The notes: generated by a model from the letters alone, not told the origin. A stretch of DNA of 39,183 nucleotides from Thoreauomyces humboldtii (GCA_027596035.1 JADGJA010000127.1:1-39183), one strand, 5' to 3'; numbered from the stretch's first letter, positions 15,059 to 25,925 are shown. Numbers and translations are program-made.

Positions 15059-15355
15059 GCTGGGGTCGCAAGGCGATGAGCTCCTCGTCGTCGGTTTCAG
15101 CAGTCCGTTGGTCTACTGGAATGGAGCGATCTTCTTTTTGGAAATCATCGAAGTCTACAGGAAGACAGAGGGTCCGATTAGGAACATTCGACCGCAAATG
15201 CGGATGGCTGCGGTGGAATGCTGCAGCAACTCGACCTCCGTGCAGCGTTAATTCAGAAGGGGATTGTTCGCTAAGAAGGATCGGTGTATTAAAAAATGCA
15301 TATCAAAAAAGAGTGTAAAAGTATCCAGAAAAAGAAACGTAAGCTACAGTAGGAT
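15059..15355. other. Convergent 3' region, PDRG1 / thiolase
   Basis: A 297-bp gap between two stops. It holds A-rich stretches near 15289-15335 that could serve 3' ends of either transcript, and a TACAGTA copy at 15345-15351, just beyond the thiolase stop. No gene was seen. Confidence 0.4.
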
Positions 15356-16573
15356 CTAGAGCACCTCGTTCTCGATGACGGCAGCGGCGCCCATTCCGAT
15401 GCCGACACACATGGAGATGACTCCGAAACGCTTCTTCTGTCGCCTCAGCTCGGGAAGCAGGGTAGCAACTTGACGAGCTCCGGTGGCTCCCATGGGATGG
15501 CCTAAGGCAATGGCTCCTCCCTTGGGGTTGACCTTTTCGGCTGGGATGCCGAGCTTGTCGACGCAGTAGACGGCCTGCGAAGCAAAGGCTTCGTTGATCT
15601 CATAGATGTCAACGGAGCCGATGTCGAGACCGACCTGACGGAGGACCTCGGGAATGGCCTTCTCGGGTCCGATGCCCATGATGCGGGGAGGAACACCGAC
15701 GACGGAGAATCCGACCCACTTGGCGAGAACCTTGAGGCCGAGCTTCTCGGCGACGGAACGACGCATCATCAGGACCGAGGCGGCTCCATCGGTGATCTGG
15801 GACGCGTTTCCGGCGGTGGTGGTGCCCGACTTGCCGAAAGCTGGGCGGAGCTTGGCGAGGATCTCGGCGGAGGTGGCTCGGATGCCGTCATCCTTGGACA
15901 CGACGGTGCCGTCGTGAAGGGTCACCGGGGAGATCTCCTCGTCGAAAAGACCCTCCTTCTGAGCCTTGGCGGCGAGGTTGTGGGATCGAAGAGCAAAGGC
16001 GTCTTGGGCCTCGCGAGTAACGTGGAACTCCTTGGCAACGTTCTCGGATGTTTGGCCCATGGGGATCAGGACATTGGCGCACTTTTCCTCAGCGAGGATG
16101 GTCTCGTCGAGGTCCGACGGCATGGCTCCAGGACCGTAGTACATGGACATGGATTCGACGCCCGCACCGATGCCAATGTCAATGTAACCGGCCTTGATGG
16201 CTCCTGCGATGTTGGCGCAGGTGGTGAGACCGGAGGAGCACTGACGGTTGACGACCGAGAGAGCCGAGGACTCTGGGTATCCTGCGTAGAGAGCAGCCAT
16301 GCGCGCGGTGGTGACTCCTGCTCCGGGCATCAGGACGTTGCCGACCTGGATGTCCTGAACCAGCTTGGGGTCGATGTTGGTCTTGTCGAGAAGGGACTTG
16401 AGGGAGGAAGCGAGCAGCCATTCCGGGTGGGTCTCCTTGAAGGCACCCTTTCCACCCTTGCAGAGAGGCGTGCGCTGTGCTGCAACGATCACGACATCGT
16501 CTCCAGACTTTGGCGCGTTGGCGGCTCCCGTGACGGTGAGGTGACCAGCGATGTTTGAGATGCGAGAAGCCAT
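15356..16573 (-). CDS. POT1: Peroxisomal 3-ketoacyl-CoA thiolase
   Basis: One intronless ORF of 405 aa. It cleaves 3-ketoacyl-CoA with CoA to give acetyl-CoA and a shortened acyl-CoA, the last step of beta-oxidation. Residues 4-12 (RISNIAGHL) fit the PTS2 pattern R-[LVI]-x5-[HQ]-[LAF], so import by Pex7 is expected; the C-terminus (NEVL) is no PTS1. The catalytic residues are visible: Cys112 in NRQCSSGL, His359 in GGAIALGHPMGATGARQV, and Cys389 in SMCVGIGMGAA. The INEAFAS motif is also present. Length fits the peroxisomal enzyme (yeast Pot1, 417 aa) rather than a cytosolic acetoacetyl-CoA thiolase, and the PTS2 settles the location. Strong codon bias produces a 214-codon antisense ORF. Confidence 0.96.
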   Translation of the reverse strand: MASRISNIAGHLTVTGAANAPKSGDDVVIVAAQRTPLCKGGKGAFKETHPEWLLASSLKSLLDKTNIDPKLVQDIQVGNVLMPGAGVTTARMAALYAGYPESSALSVVNRQCSSGLTTCANIAGAIKAGYIDIGIGAGVESMSMYYGPGAMPSDLDETILAEEKCANVLIPMGQTSENVAKEFHVTREAQDAFALRSHNLAAKAQKEGLFDEEISPVTLHDGTVVSKDDGIRATSAEILAKLRPAFGKSGTTTAGNASQITDGAASVLMMRRSVAEKLGLKVLAKWVGFSVVGVPPRIMGIGPEKAIPEVLRQVGLDIGSVDIYEINEAFASQAVYCVDKLGIPAEKVNPKGGAIALGHPMGATGARQVATLLPELRRQKKRFGVISMCVGIGMGAAAVIENEVL

Positions 16574-17263
16574 GGCGTAGAGCGAGGTGTTGTACTAGAT
16601 GTGGTTCTATGTGGTGGGGGAGGGGAGCGATGTGTGGTCTGGGGAAACGGGGGGAATGAGCGATGGGGCGAGCTGCTCAAAAGGGGAACGAGGGAGACGA
16701 AGGGACCTGGACTCTTTGCTCTTGCACGTGAACGCGGAAGGAGGAGAGACAATCGTCAGTCAGTCAAACGGCCCGACAGAATTGCCGATGGCTCGCGTGA
16801 CGCTTCCCGTGTTCCCCGAACAGAGAGAGAGGCATGCAGACGAAACCGTGACCTCCCCAAGCTCGGGCCGAACGGGATGACGACCTGCTCGTATTTCTCA
16901 TCGGACAGCCAAAGCAATCAACACTCCTGTTTCTCGACTTGTTGCTCGAAACCGGTGCAAGACCGCGATACTGTAGCTTTGTTTGAGCCAATGGCACGAA
17001 CAGGTGTAAAGTATGCGGTACAGTAAAAGCTAAAGCGGAAGATTAGTTGCATGCGCTGGGCCCCCAGCTGCGTGCGCTGAGAAATATCTGTGGCGGATTG
17101 TTGCCTCATCGGACGCATACGAGAGGCCGATATCGCAGATCGACAGAGCTCGCAAATCTTCCCCCAGCGCAACCAAGCAGTTATGCCTCAGGCAGACAAG
17201 TCGTTCTAATTTCACAGATTGTGATTTGTCATGCAGATCGGACGAGAGGTTCGCCTGCCGTGT
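16574..17263. other. Thiolase promoter region / FRA10AC1 3' region
   Basis: 690 bp between two minus-strand genes, with no supported ORF. Two copies of the TACTGTA-type heptamer (16969-16975 and 17019-17025) lie about 400-450 bp upstream of the thiolase start. I saw no clear palindromic CGG-N-CCG oleate-type element, but I did not search exhaustively. Confidence 0.4.
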
Positions 17264-18502
17264 TCAATTGAACAAATCAGCGAAATACGCGTCCAAATCA
17301 TCTCCCTTGGCTATTTCTTCTGAGGGCACAGGCTGTGCAGCGCTCCAAATCGCGGAGATCTCTTCTTCCGTATACGCTGCTCCTGGATGCTTGGGGTGTT
17401 TCGGAGTAGCACCTGTAGACGGTCGCGCAGCGGAGAGAATGCAGCTTCAGCATCACGTATGTCGCTTACCTCTCTCCTTTTTCGGCAAAGCACCGTACCG
17501 TCTTCATGTTTCCGGTGCGTCCCGTCACTTCTCCCCCTCTCCCCTGCATCGGAGAGAGAGCTGCCAGAGTCGCTCTCCTCAAGTCGATCCCCGACGGTGT
17601 CAATATAGAAATTGTTCTCCTCCGTAATGGCGCCAGTTTTCGACTTCTTCGCTCTTTTCGTTATCCGAATCTCACGTTTTTCAGTCCTCTCGCGCTTTCG
17701 AGTCGCTCTCTCGGCCTTTCTCTTTTCTTTGATCTTCCGGTAGTTGAGCTTGTACGAGCACGGCAAACACAGTCTCAGCTTGACCAACGCATTCTTTCTC
17801 TTGCCGTCCTCCGTGTACGCAAAGTTCACCTCCCAAGTACGGAGTTCCTCCTTCCCGTCGCACGAGAGCTCGCCGCAGACGAACTGCCCTTTGGCTGCCA
17901 CGACTTCCTTGCGTGACCGCCATCGGAGGGCGACCTGGGATGTCCGGTATCGGGAGAGATCTGCCAGGGAATACTCCTTGAAGAGGCGGTCGTAGTATTT
18001 TCTAGCGACCCTGGCGGCGTAAGATGTGTCCGGGGTGTCCGTGTCTGTCAGCAGGAACCTGCGCAAGAACAACAGCGGAGAGTGAGTCGGATCGGTGCGC
18101 ACACCGCATAAGGGGGGAGCCCCCCGGCGCGCACTTGTGCTTGGCTTTCAAAACGTCAAAGTCTGTTTGATCGGTGCAGATGGGTTCAGCGGTCCTGCCG
18201 CCGGCATAATACTTGTTATAGTCTGCGATCAATCGGATATGACGCTATTGAAGGAGTGCTTGAATTGAATATCCGTTTACACGCACGTTATTGCTCTCCC
18301 GGTATCAGCAAGTGCGTTGCAGCTTGCAGCTTACTTGGTAGGCGGTCAACCCGGAGTCGCTCCGGCGCCAAAGTTGACTTTGCCTCTTCGTATGTTCCTG
18401 GCCGACGTCGGTTATGGCCCTTGGACCGCTCTGAAGGAGAGGAAGCGGAAAGTAGCTGGTTGCGCCCGAGGGCACGTCAGACCCTTGCTGGCTTTTCGGC
18501 AT
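17264..18502 (-). CDS. FRA10AC1: FRA10AC1-like nuclear (spliceosome-associated) protein
   Basis: Exons (minus) are 18335-18502, 18135-18244, 17470-18058 and 17264-17389, giving 330 aa (human 315). The conserved core reads through three splice joins: LTAYQ|RHIRLIADYNKYYAGG, then DFDVLKAKHK|FLLT, then YYDRLFKEYSLADLSRY, WRSRKEVVAAKGQFVCG, WEVNFAYTEDGKRKNALVKL and RLCLPCSYKLNYRK. The four Cys look like a zinc site (CGELSC...CLPC). A long Lys/Arg-rich, probably coiled tail follows, with nuclear-localisation-like clusters. The C-terminal exon ends DDLDAYFADLFN, matching the acidic end of the family (human EEFDEYFQDLFL). Human FRA10AC1 is found in spliceosomal C complexes. The last acceptor (CCCCAAG at 17390) is unusual but is the only one I found that reaches this conserved end. 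If that 80-nt intron is kept, the ORF runs to 17311 instead. Confidence 0.87.
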
Positions 18503-18747
18503 GCGGGTGATCTGCGGGGGGACAGAGTCTCGATAAAAAAGCGTGGGCTTCTGCTTGAAAACTACACGAGAACGTGAGAAGTGATGTTTGCGACGGAGAG
18601 ACTTGTTTCCATGGCATACCGGTGCCGGACTACCGTACGCAGAGCAAAACATGTTTCGGACTTCTCGGACCTTCTTGCCCCAGCCTCAGCAGAAGGTGTG
18701 AGCATGGCTGCTGCTTCCTCGAAACTGGACCCTCCAAACTTTTGGGC

Positions 18748-19557
18748 ATGGAAACCGAAGCGGTGACAACCCTCGGCTACGAGGACGCCGACAAGTTTCT
18801 TATCTGCGAGTACTGCAACGCACTATTTGCGAAGTTGTGTCCAGACGAGCCAAAGCACGATTGTCATGACGACTCAAGTCCGGAGCGACCGGTCCCCTTG
18901 ATTCCCGAAACGAGCGACAAGCATAACAACGACGCTGACGAGGGGTTTCCATGCTTCACCTGCAATTCTCGCTCGAATAGAATCACCGCATCGCAAAGAG
19001 ATAAACACGGTTGGAAAGCTCGTTGCTTCGAATGTGTCGCCGGTGGCCATCTGGACAGGCTCAAGCGCTTCGACGTGTTCAAGCTCTCAGACGGGACGAT
19101 GGCCGGACGACTCGACGATGCAGTCGTGTGCGGCAACATTGAAACGGTGGAGGAGCTTCTCGCGGAAGGTGCGGATCCCAACGGATCGCGGCAACTACGG
19201 GAACGGGACGATCGCTCGGGACGGTATCTGCCCGTCTGGCGCCACGATCGAACTGTCTTCCCGGACCTGGCCGCGGATCAACCGACCACGCCCCTGACGG
19301 GCTTGGTATTTGGCTTTATGGATTTATCGAACAGCCATGAGCATTTCGATCGATTGACGGCCGTGGCGAGGTTGCTCATCAAAGCGGGTGCTGATCAGGC
19401 ACCGGCCATCGCGTACGCCAAGTCTAGATATGGAGAGGGCTGTTTCGAACCCTTTCGAGAGGACTTTATTGAAGAGGGCGAGGCGTCTCTGGAAGACAGG
19501 CTGCTCGAATCTTCGCGATGGAACATGTTGAAGGCTATTGGCGAAGGCCATGTGTAG
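18748..19557 (+). CDS. Ankyrin-repeat protein with Cys-pair (zinc-ribbon-like) N-terminal half
   Basis: Single-exon ORF, 269 aa from the ATG at 18748; the frame is open further upstream without a better start. The N-terminal half has Cys pairs CEYC (with later C and HDC) and CFTC...CFEC, with about 20 residues between the last two pairs, a spacing that could bind zinc. The segment ITASQRDKHGWKARC recalls Cys4 ribbons of the Stc1 or MYND-like kind. The second half has ankyrin signatures: DAVVCGNIETVEELLAEGAD with PN following, and later LTAVARLLIKAGAD. Ankyrin repeats bind proteins; I cannot name a partner or pathway. It diverges from FRA10AC1 by 245 bp. Ankyrin proteins of this type are often lineage-expanded in zoosporic fungi (general knowledge), so a family search in the same genome would tell more. 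Confidence 0.7.
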   Translation: METEAVTTLGYEDADKFLICEYCNALFAKLCPDEPKHDCHDDSSPERPVPLIPETSDKHNNDADEGFPCFTCNSRSNRITASQRDKHGWKARCFECVAGGHLDRLKRFDVFKLSDGTMAGRLDDAVVCGNIETVEELLAEGADPNGSRQLRERDDRSGRYLPVWRHDRTVFPDLAADQPTTPLTGLVFGFMDLSNSHEHFDRLTAVARLLIKAGADQAPAIAYAKSRYGEGCFEPFREDFIEEGEASLEDRLLESSRWNMLKAIGEGHV

Positions 19558-20095
19558 CGAGAGCCTCGAAGGCTTCTGCGTTCGGCAAAGTCGACAACGA
19601 TGATGGCTCTCGTTGTGCTTTTTCGAATGTCGAGTCTTGACGGACTGACCAAACGCGGAAGTTGCAGCACACGTTGTTTCCTGTGCTCTTGCCTGCGGGG
19701 TTGACGGCTACTAGCGAGATGTCCCACATGATGAGCGCATGCCCATGCTGTCTTTCGGCTATGTGGCCGGCGCATGCCTTTATTCCTCCCCTGCACTTGT
19801 TCAACGCCTTGTCGCAGCCATACCCTCCGTTCGGCTTCACATCTGCATACGGAACACACTGCTGAGAGGGCTTCGGATTGGGGGACCTCATTACTTTCGT
19901 AGTAGATGGGGATTTAGGACCTTCTGAATACATTCGCTCAACCCCTAATCTCATACCGCCTATACGCCACGCGCCAGCATATACGTGGGGCCCAATGGAT
20001 TCTGGTCGGAAGGCAGCAGCGAGTGGCTGGTGGCTGGTCGATCCATCACGTATGACATCGCGAAGGTCCACTCGTTTCGCGACCAGGTACTGCAT
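19535..20095 (-). CDS. Hypothetical Cys-containing ORF (uncertain)
   Basis: An open frame of 186 codons fills most of the gap between the ankyrin gene and the S28 peptidase and overlaps the ankyrin 3' end by 23 bp. Its middle reads like a folded domain, with blocks QCVPYADVKPNGGYGCDKAL, then CRGGIKACAGHIAERQHGHA, then NPAGKSTGNNVCCNFRVW: seven Cys in about 70 residues, with Gly and Asn turns as in small extracellular proteins. The start MQYLVAKRVDL is not a signal peptide, so if real it may have another 5' exon. I recognise no family. It may equally be a chance ORF. Confidence 0.25.
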   Translation of the reverse strand: MQYLVAKRVDLRDVIRDGSTSHQPLAAAFRPESIGPHVYAGAWRIGGMRLGVERMYSEGPKSPSTTKVMRSPNPKPSQQCVPYADVKPNGGYGCDKALNKCRGGIKACAGHIAERQHGHALIMWDISLVAVNPAGKSTGNNVCCNFRVWSVRQDSTFEKAQREPSSLSTLPNAEAFEALATHGLRQ

Positions 20096-20194
20096 AGATC
20101 TTTTATCTTGTTGTGTGCACTGTACGCTGAGAAGTACGCCAGCGTCAAGAGGGTATGGGTGTTTCTAATGATCTAAGATCTAGCTAAAGTATAT

Positions 20195-21953
20195 CTAGGC
20201 CTTGGGAGCAAACTTCATGAGTCCGTCCCAAACTTGGATGAGCTCTCCGCGCCAGGCGAGAGTCCTGTTGCTGCTGGAGAACTCGTCGCAGTGGTAACCG
20301 AAGTGGTTCCTGATGAAGTCCTGGTTGTGGTCCTTCTGCTGGAAAACGGACAGCTGGTGCCAGGGGTCGACCTGGAAAAGGAAAAGAAAGAAAGGAGTCA
20401 GAGAAACGTGGAACAAAGACGCGGGACTTTTTTCGAGCCAGGTACTCACCAGACCATCGCTGAAGAGGATACGGTTGGCGTGGTTGGGAACGGCAAGCGA
20501 GAGGTAGCGGCGGTTGATGGCGGACGTGTCCGGACGGGTGTGCTTAACCTCCTTGCCGGTGTTGTGGTCGATGACCTTCACGTTGCCGAGGAGGTTCTTG
20601 CACTGCCACTGGAAGTACTTGTCGTTGACGAGCTTCGAGTAGAATGTCCGACCGTGCGGGTTGGCGATCTGACGAAAGAAGCGGGTCAGCTGCTAGCTGG
20701 TGGCAACACAACTTTTTCAACTCTATTTTACCTGAAGGTAACCGAACTCGGTGCAAACTTGCCACACCCAGGCATTGCCGATATCGAAAGGGGTGTTGGA
20801 GTTGAGGGTCGTGAGGTCGACCTTGTTGCTGACAAGGTATGCCTTGACGATTTCGGCAAGGTTGGCGATCTTTTCCGCAGGCTTGGCAGTTTGCGAAGCG
20901 ATAGCGGTACCGTTGCAGAGCGTCGCGATGACGGTCTGGTTTCCGATATTGTCGCTGGTAGGTCCGTACTGTGCCGAGCCGGCAGCGAGACCGGTGACGT
21001 ACGAGGCAAAGTCACGGTCGTCGGTAACTGAGCTGAGACCGAACTGATCCTTCAGCGCTGCGATCTTCTTCTTGTTGCGCGACGTGAGGATGGTGTCCAT
21101 CGCCATGTGAGTCTTGGTGAGTCCATCGGCACACGCCTGGGACCCGCCGATCTGAGGGATCGCGGTGTAGACCGACTGTTGGTATTGAACAAAGAGCTCT
21201 TCGGCCCAAACTGGGGCGGATGCAGCGTGGGCAGCCCAGAATGTATCGGGGTACTCTAGCCTATGGACGGAAGGTGCTTTTTGGTCAGCGCACGAGGTTT
21301 ACACGAAAGGAATTGTACTCCAAGAATTCCTACCTCAACCAAGCAGCCAGGGATCCAGAGTATGATCCTCCAAAAGCAATCCACTTGCTTCCTTTCGAGA
21401 TCTGATGTCCGGCATCCGTCTTGATCTCGAATGTGTCCGCAAAGTTCTTGAAATCCAGAAGCGCCTGTTCCACCGTCAAAAGCCAGAGGCTCGCGGGATC
21501 ACTGGACGGCAAGGACTGCCCGTAGAACCGGTGCTCCAAGGTCACGATAGCGCCTCCGTACTTCTGGGCCATGTCGAGATGAAGACCGTAACGCACATCA
21601 TCCTGCGACGCGGGTCCTTCGCCGCCGACAAGGAGGATCAGAGGTCCTCCGGGAGCGTAATGGGCGGAGTTGACCCACGCGTATTGGTCAAAGGTGCTGT
21701 TGAGTCCGCCAGTGCTCTTGCCGAAGTGGTTGGTCGTCTGCTTGTAGATCAGAGCCTTCACGGGGTCCTTGGAAATGAGCGCCACCCGGTTGAACCGGTT
21801 TCCCTTGACGGGAATCAGAGAAGCAGGATGTTCGATGCCCAGATCGATGTTGTTCTGCTGAAGCCGGAGGGACGTCTCGTGAGTGGTCAGGATGTTGGCC
21901 GTTGCTGCCTGCGCAGCGACCAGGATGGAGACGGCGACTTTGAGGAACTGCAT
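20195..21953 (-). CDS. Secreted serine carboxypeptidase, peptidase family S28
   Basis: Exons (minus) are 21334-21953, 20732-21260, 20450-20668 and 20195-20371, giving 514 aa. The start at 21953 begins a signal peptide (MQFLKVAVSILVAAQAATA); an upstream in-frame start would add 16 residues in front of it. The S28 pattern is clear: TTNHFGKS near the mature start, EHRFYGQSLP, the nucleophile in GGSYSGSLAAWLR (Ser197), LEYPDTFWAAHAASAPVWAE right after intron 1, the Asp in SDGLVDPWH (Asp458) and the His in GYHCDEF (His483). Relatives are lysosomal Pro-X carboxypeptidase, DPP7 and the fungal secreted prolyl peptidases (about 500 aa). These remove residues after proline or dipeptides in acidic or extracellular surroundings, so a feeding role is likely (inference). 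N-glycosylation sites such as NQT and NGT are present. The introns are 73, 63 and 78 nt. Confidence 0.93.
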
Positions 21954-22623
21954 GGCGAAGGGTTGAATGAGAACTAGGGAGACCTGCTGCGAAGTAACCA
22001 AGGGGAACCCTCACTCGAACAGCTTTATAGCATCGTGCTGGCCGAACATCTCCCTACCCGATGCACGTACAGTATCACCGTCATGTTGGCGACGACCTTC
22101 GCAGTGCGTGTTATTGAGCCGGACGCCTGACGGGATGTAGTTTTGCGTCGTTGCTCGACAACGCGAAAGCGGGGACGGTGTCGAGAAAAAGTTCGACAAA
22201 GAAGGTCCCTCCGATCAGAAAAAGGCCCAACACGGCGTCACAAGCACGAGAAAGGCCTGTACAGAGTTCCACAAACCGCAGGGTGGCTACACCACGGAAC
22301 GCAACCGGCGGACCCGGCAGCGCCGGCGCCGGATGGCCCTCGGTCCACCCCGTTTTCCGCTTGAAAAGGGTTCTCGCGTGCCGATCAGGATTTCTTCGTC
22401 GTCGAGCAAAATCCACTCCTAGCCGCTAGCCGCCGATCTTTCGAGAAAGACTTCGACAGGTCCCAGCATCCGGACAACCGGACACCCGGCCGCCTGCTGA
22501 TATGGTCGATGAAAGCTCATAAAAGAGTGGTATCACGATACATATACAAAAATCTCGTGCGTACAGAGATGAGGCCGTGCCCAACGATACTGTAACATCA
22601 GGAGGGCGACTGACGGCCAATGC
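21954..22623. other. S28 peptidase promoter / SLP1-like 3' region
   Basis: 670 bp between two minus-strand genes with no supported ORF. TACAGTATC lies at 22068-22076, 115 bp upstream of the peptidase start, and TACTGTA at 22588-22594 lies just past the SLP1-like stop. A GC-rich stretch (GCAGCGCCGGCGCCGGATGG) sits near 22317-22336. Confidence 0.4.
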
Positions 22624-25493
22624 TCACCACAGCCCACCGGACGTCGCACCGTCGGGACTCTGATTCCACGCCCTTGTCGCCATCGAGTAGATGGAAGTGC
22701 GGAGGCCGGCAGGTGAGAAAGAGTTTCTTCTCTTGTGCAAGCTGCTCTCGGATTTGGATGCAAGGGCAAAGGATTGCGTGGTGGTTTGCTGTTGCTGCTG
22801 TTGTGGGGCGATCGTGGATCGCCGACGTTTTCGTTTCTTCTTGAGGCTTGACTTACTGTCGCTCAACCTAAGGAGCAAAGAGCGCGTGATACTGTAAGTC
22901 TTGTCCTAGCAGATTCAAATTCAATCTTTACGTGTCTCATCACGTACTTGACAGGGCTAGCGCCGGGGGTCCTCATGCTCGAGTCGTCGAACGTGATCGA
23001 CGCGCCCATGGAAAGCTGATGCTCCCTTTGAACCTCGAGCGTCGAATGCCGTTCCATCGCGTCCACGTGCTCCAGCGGCTCCTCGTAAGTCTCCTGTTGC
23101 AGGACTGACGATGAAGACAATTCTTCGAGTCGAACAGGCCTCCTTCGACACATGGACGAGATCAACCATCCAGATGCGATCGCTCCCGTGATTAGCCATT
23201 GCAATGAGAACTGTCGGGACATCTAAATAGACAGATAGGGTGTAAGAGGTCACACGAACACAGGGAAGACGACGCGGGGTGGCCATACCTGCCGCTGCAA
23301 GCTGCCGATTAGGCGATCCACTTCTCCTAGCTTGGCATCCGCCCTGCGGGCCTCCATCTCCACATCTGCAGCTAGAAGCGCCCACGAACGAGTGTACTCG
23401 ATGTGCTAAAAAATGAGAGAAATCAGCGATCAAGCTGAAGCCCCAGGAATTCCTGCGTTTGCGCGTACAAGATCCGTGAAGATATGAAACAAAGTGCTGT
23501 TGAAATGTCCCAAGAGCGCATCGAACCGTTCCTGCTCTCTCAAAAGAGAATGCGCGAAAACATCCGTCAAGGCTTTGCTTTGCTCATTCAAAAAGACATA
23601 TTGCAGAGTGATGTTCCTTTCGAGAGTGTTAATACGCTTCATGATGGTTTTGAAGATGCTTTCCTGAGTACCACCGGGAGGCTGAGCTGGGTGCGAGTGC
23701 GATGATGTGCTTCCTGAACCGCGATCCCGGTCTCCCGGGATGTCTTCCACAGGCGGTGCGATGCTTGCCAAGAGGCTATCGTGGTCACCTTTTCCAGAAT
23801 GGTGCTCGGAGCTCATTGCGGCGTAAAAGTCCTCGGGAACAAGGATGCGGCTGGAAGTAGCAGATGACGCCCCACCTCCGGGAACGCCGGAACTAAGGAA
23901 GGTTGGGAGAGCCGATCCAAACGCGTCCATCAAATCGATTCGGCTCACAGGGCTCTCCCGCGCAATCACATTATGAATGCCGCCGACAAGCGGGGGTAGC
24001 CGTGAGACACCGATGGGTTGGCCAGCCTTGGGGGCCGTCGGAAGTGGCTTGCTCTGCCGTGCTGCTCGTTCATCCACGATCAACGTTGGAAGCGGTTCTG
24101 GTTCGGGCATTTCCTCGACCGGCAGTACGACATTCTCCCCGTCTATTGCCTTTTCTTCTTCGGCTTTCATTTCTTCCATCATGGTGGTGCCGTAGACGCG
24201 CAGCATGCTCAGAGGACAGTAGTGCTCATGGCCATATTCAGAAACCAATGTCACGCGAAGATATCGCGCCCAAATCCGTGGGTTCTCGACTTTGAAGTAC
24301 TGTCAAGAGGGAGGGCTTTCGACGATCGGAATTCAATGCGCAATGATAGGATGACCACTTGACGCATGTCATAATGCCTAACGTACCTGGAAATCTCGAA
24401 CGTTGTTTGCCCTGAAATCCCCCAGAAGAGTCCAGCTGTCGTTCTTCGGCGGATACCGGTCGCTGACGTGAACTTGAAAGTCCTTGAACATTGACGAAAA
24501 GAATTCAAAGTTGGCGAGCATGATGGTATCGACAAGAATGTCGTTGCATAGCTCTACCGTGACGAAACGGGACGCGGAGCACTTGTTGAGCATGTACGCG
24601 TCCTTATTGTTGTGCAAGATGGATGTCGCCGAGCCAGCCTCTGGGTTGTGAGCCAGGATAAGTGCCCCACAGTCGAAAGACGCAAAGTTGAAGCGCTCCT
24701 TTGAAATCTTCGGACTCGCCACATAGGGCAGGACGAAGGCGACCGGCTCGGATGTCGCAGCAACGGAAGGATGACTGCTCGTACTGGTTGCATCGGGCTG
24801 AACAACGGGCTGACTCGCGGATGATATTTGCTCAACAAAGATGTCCGCCATGGTCATGGCGGCGTCGGACACTTCCGGAGCCCGCGATGTAACCGAGGTT
24901 GTTTCTGATACTTTCTCGGCTAGTGGTGATGCAGAAGAGACTGCATGGATATGAAGTTCAGAGTTCGTGCAAACAGCCGGTGATGTGGAGAGTATGCTCT
25001 GCAGTGAAGTCGCCGGCGTAAGGGCGGAGCTAGTTGCAGATCGGCTGTGCTCTATGGCTGTGGACTTTGTGAATGGGGTAGTGATTGCTCGGGGAACACT
25101 AAAAGCAATCGACGCCAGCGAGGTCGAAGGCACGGCTGGACAAAGACCGACGCTGGGGTTCGTTGCGGCAACGGCCACGATCTGAGACTTTGGAAGGTAA
25201 GCGTCGAAAAAGATCGGTAGCCGTGGATCTGCGGGAGCGATCAACGTCACGGCAGCCTCTGGTTGTTGGGCTGGCGAAGGTACGGGAGCATGTGCGCAAG
25301 TATCATCGGCAGCTGCCTTCAAATCGACTTTGTAGGCCTGTGCCGCCACCTCAAGCGTGCTGGGCGTCTGCTGATGTAGGCAGACGAATGAGGCCGATAT
25401 CTCAGCATGAATCGCCGAGATTGTTGGCAGGAGCGCGGTCAAGACAAATAGGCTGCGAGAACACGCTCGCCGAAGATCCCTTCGAGGTTTCAT
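22624..25493 (-). CDS. SLP1: SUN-domain ER membrane protein, SLP1/SUCO-like
   Basis: Exons (minus) are 24387-25493, 23469-24299, 23289-23405, 22948-23222 and 22624-22867, giving 857 aa. The start at 25493 gives a cleavable signal (SLFVLTALLPTISAIHA). About 230 Ser/Thr/Ala-rich residues follow, then a SUN domain (about 262-417) with FNFASFDCGALILAHNPEAG, then ELCNDILVDTIMLANFEFFS, then RIWARYLRVTLVSEYGHEHY before CPLSML. A long Pro/Ser linker, coiled segments (ESIFKTIMKRINTLERN) and one membrane span (WLITGAIASGWLISSM, about 694-709) follow, then a basic tail with KKKRKRRR and a Q6 tract. Signal peptide, mid-protein SUN domain and C-terminal span are the SLP1/SUCO/Opt order. With Emp65, yeast Slp1 protects newly made soluble ER proteins from degradation. 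The last intron has two in-frame acceptors (22868 or 22892), changing eight residues. It diverges from VAC14 across 432 bp. Confidence 0.88.
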
Positions 25494-25925
25494 CGTCTGT
25501 AGAGCAGCGGTAGATGAATGCCCAGCGATGCTCGGCCACTCGTCAGCGTTCCGTACAGCCTTCCTGCCTTGGTTCGAGAGCAAGTTACGATGGAAACTGA
25601 TCGCCTCTTGCGTATCCAACCAAAGCGCCGGTGAAGGAACGAGGAAGAGCGACAGAGACTGAGTTCCAGGTATGTACGGTACGTTGAGGGAGAGACGACG
25701 GCCAAAACGGGCCATGACTCATCGCCACCAGACCCTCCACACAAACACACCTTTCCCTCGCGCCAGTTCTCACCGCAAGAGATCTTCGCCAGGGACGACG
25801 AGCAGCGGAAACCTAGCCGGCTGATCATTACCGTCCCGGCGATCCCTCAGCTGTTCCTCGTGCCACTGGTCCATAATCATCGCTCCTATAACTTGCGACA
25901 GTGCGGTGCTTTCCACTTCGGCGTC
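25494..25925. promoter_or_regulatory. Divergent promoter region, SLP1-like / VAC14
   Basis: 432 bp separate the two start codons. The SLP1-like frame stays open for 74 codons upstream of its signal peptide start (to 25715), but a longer N-terminus would bury the signal. No TATA box was clear to me. Confidence 0.45.

Noticed and set aside
15914..16558. 214-codon ORF antisense to the thiolase
   Set aside because: Shadow of a GC-biased gene; no motif.
20234..21031. 265-codon ORF antisense to the S28 peptidase
   Set aside because: It crosses the peptidase exons and two introns, and reads as a Val/Glu/Gly-rich shadow.
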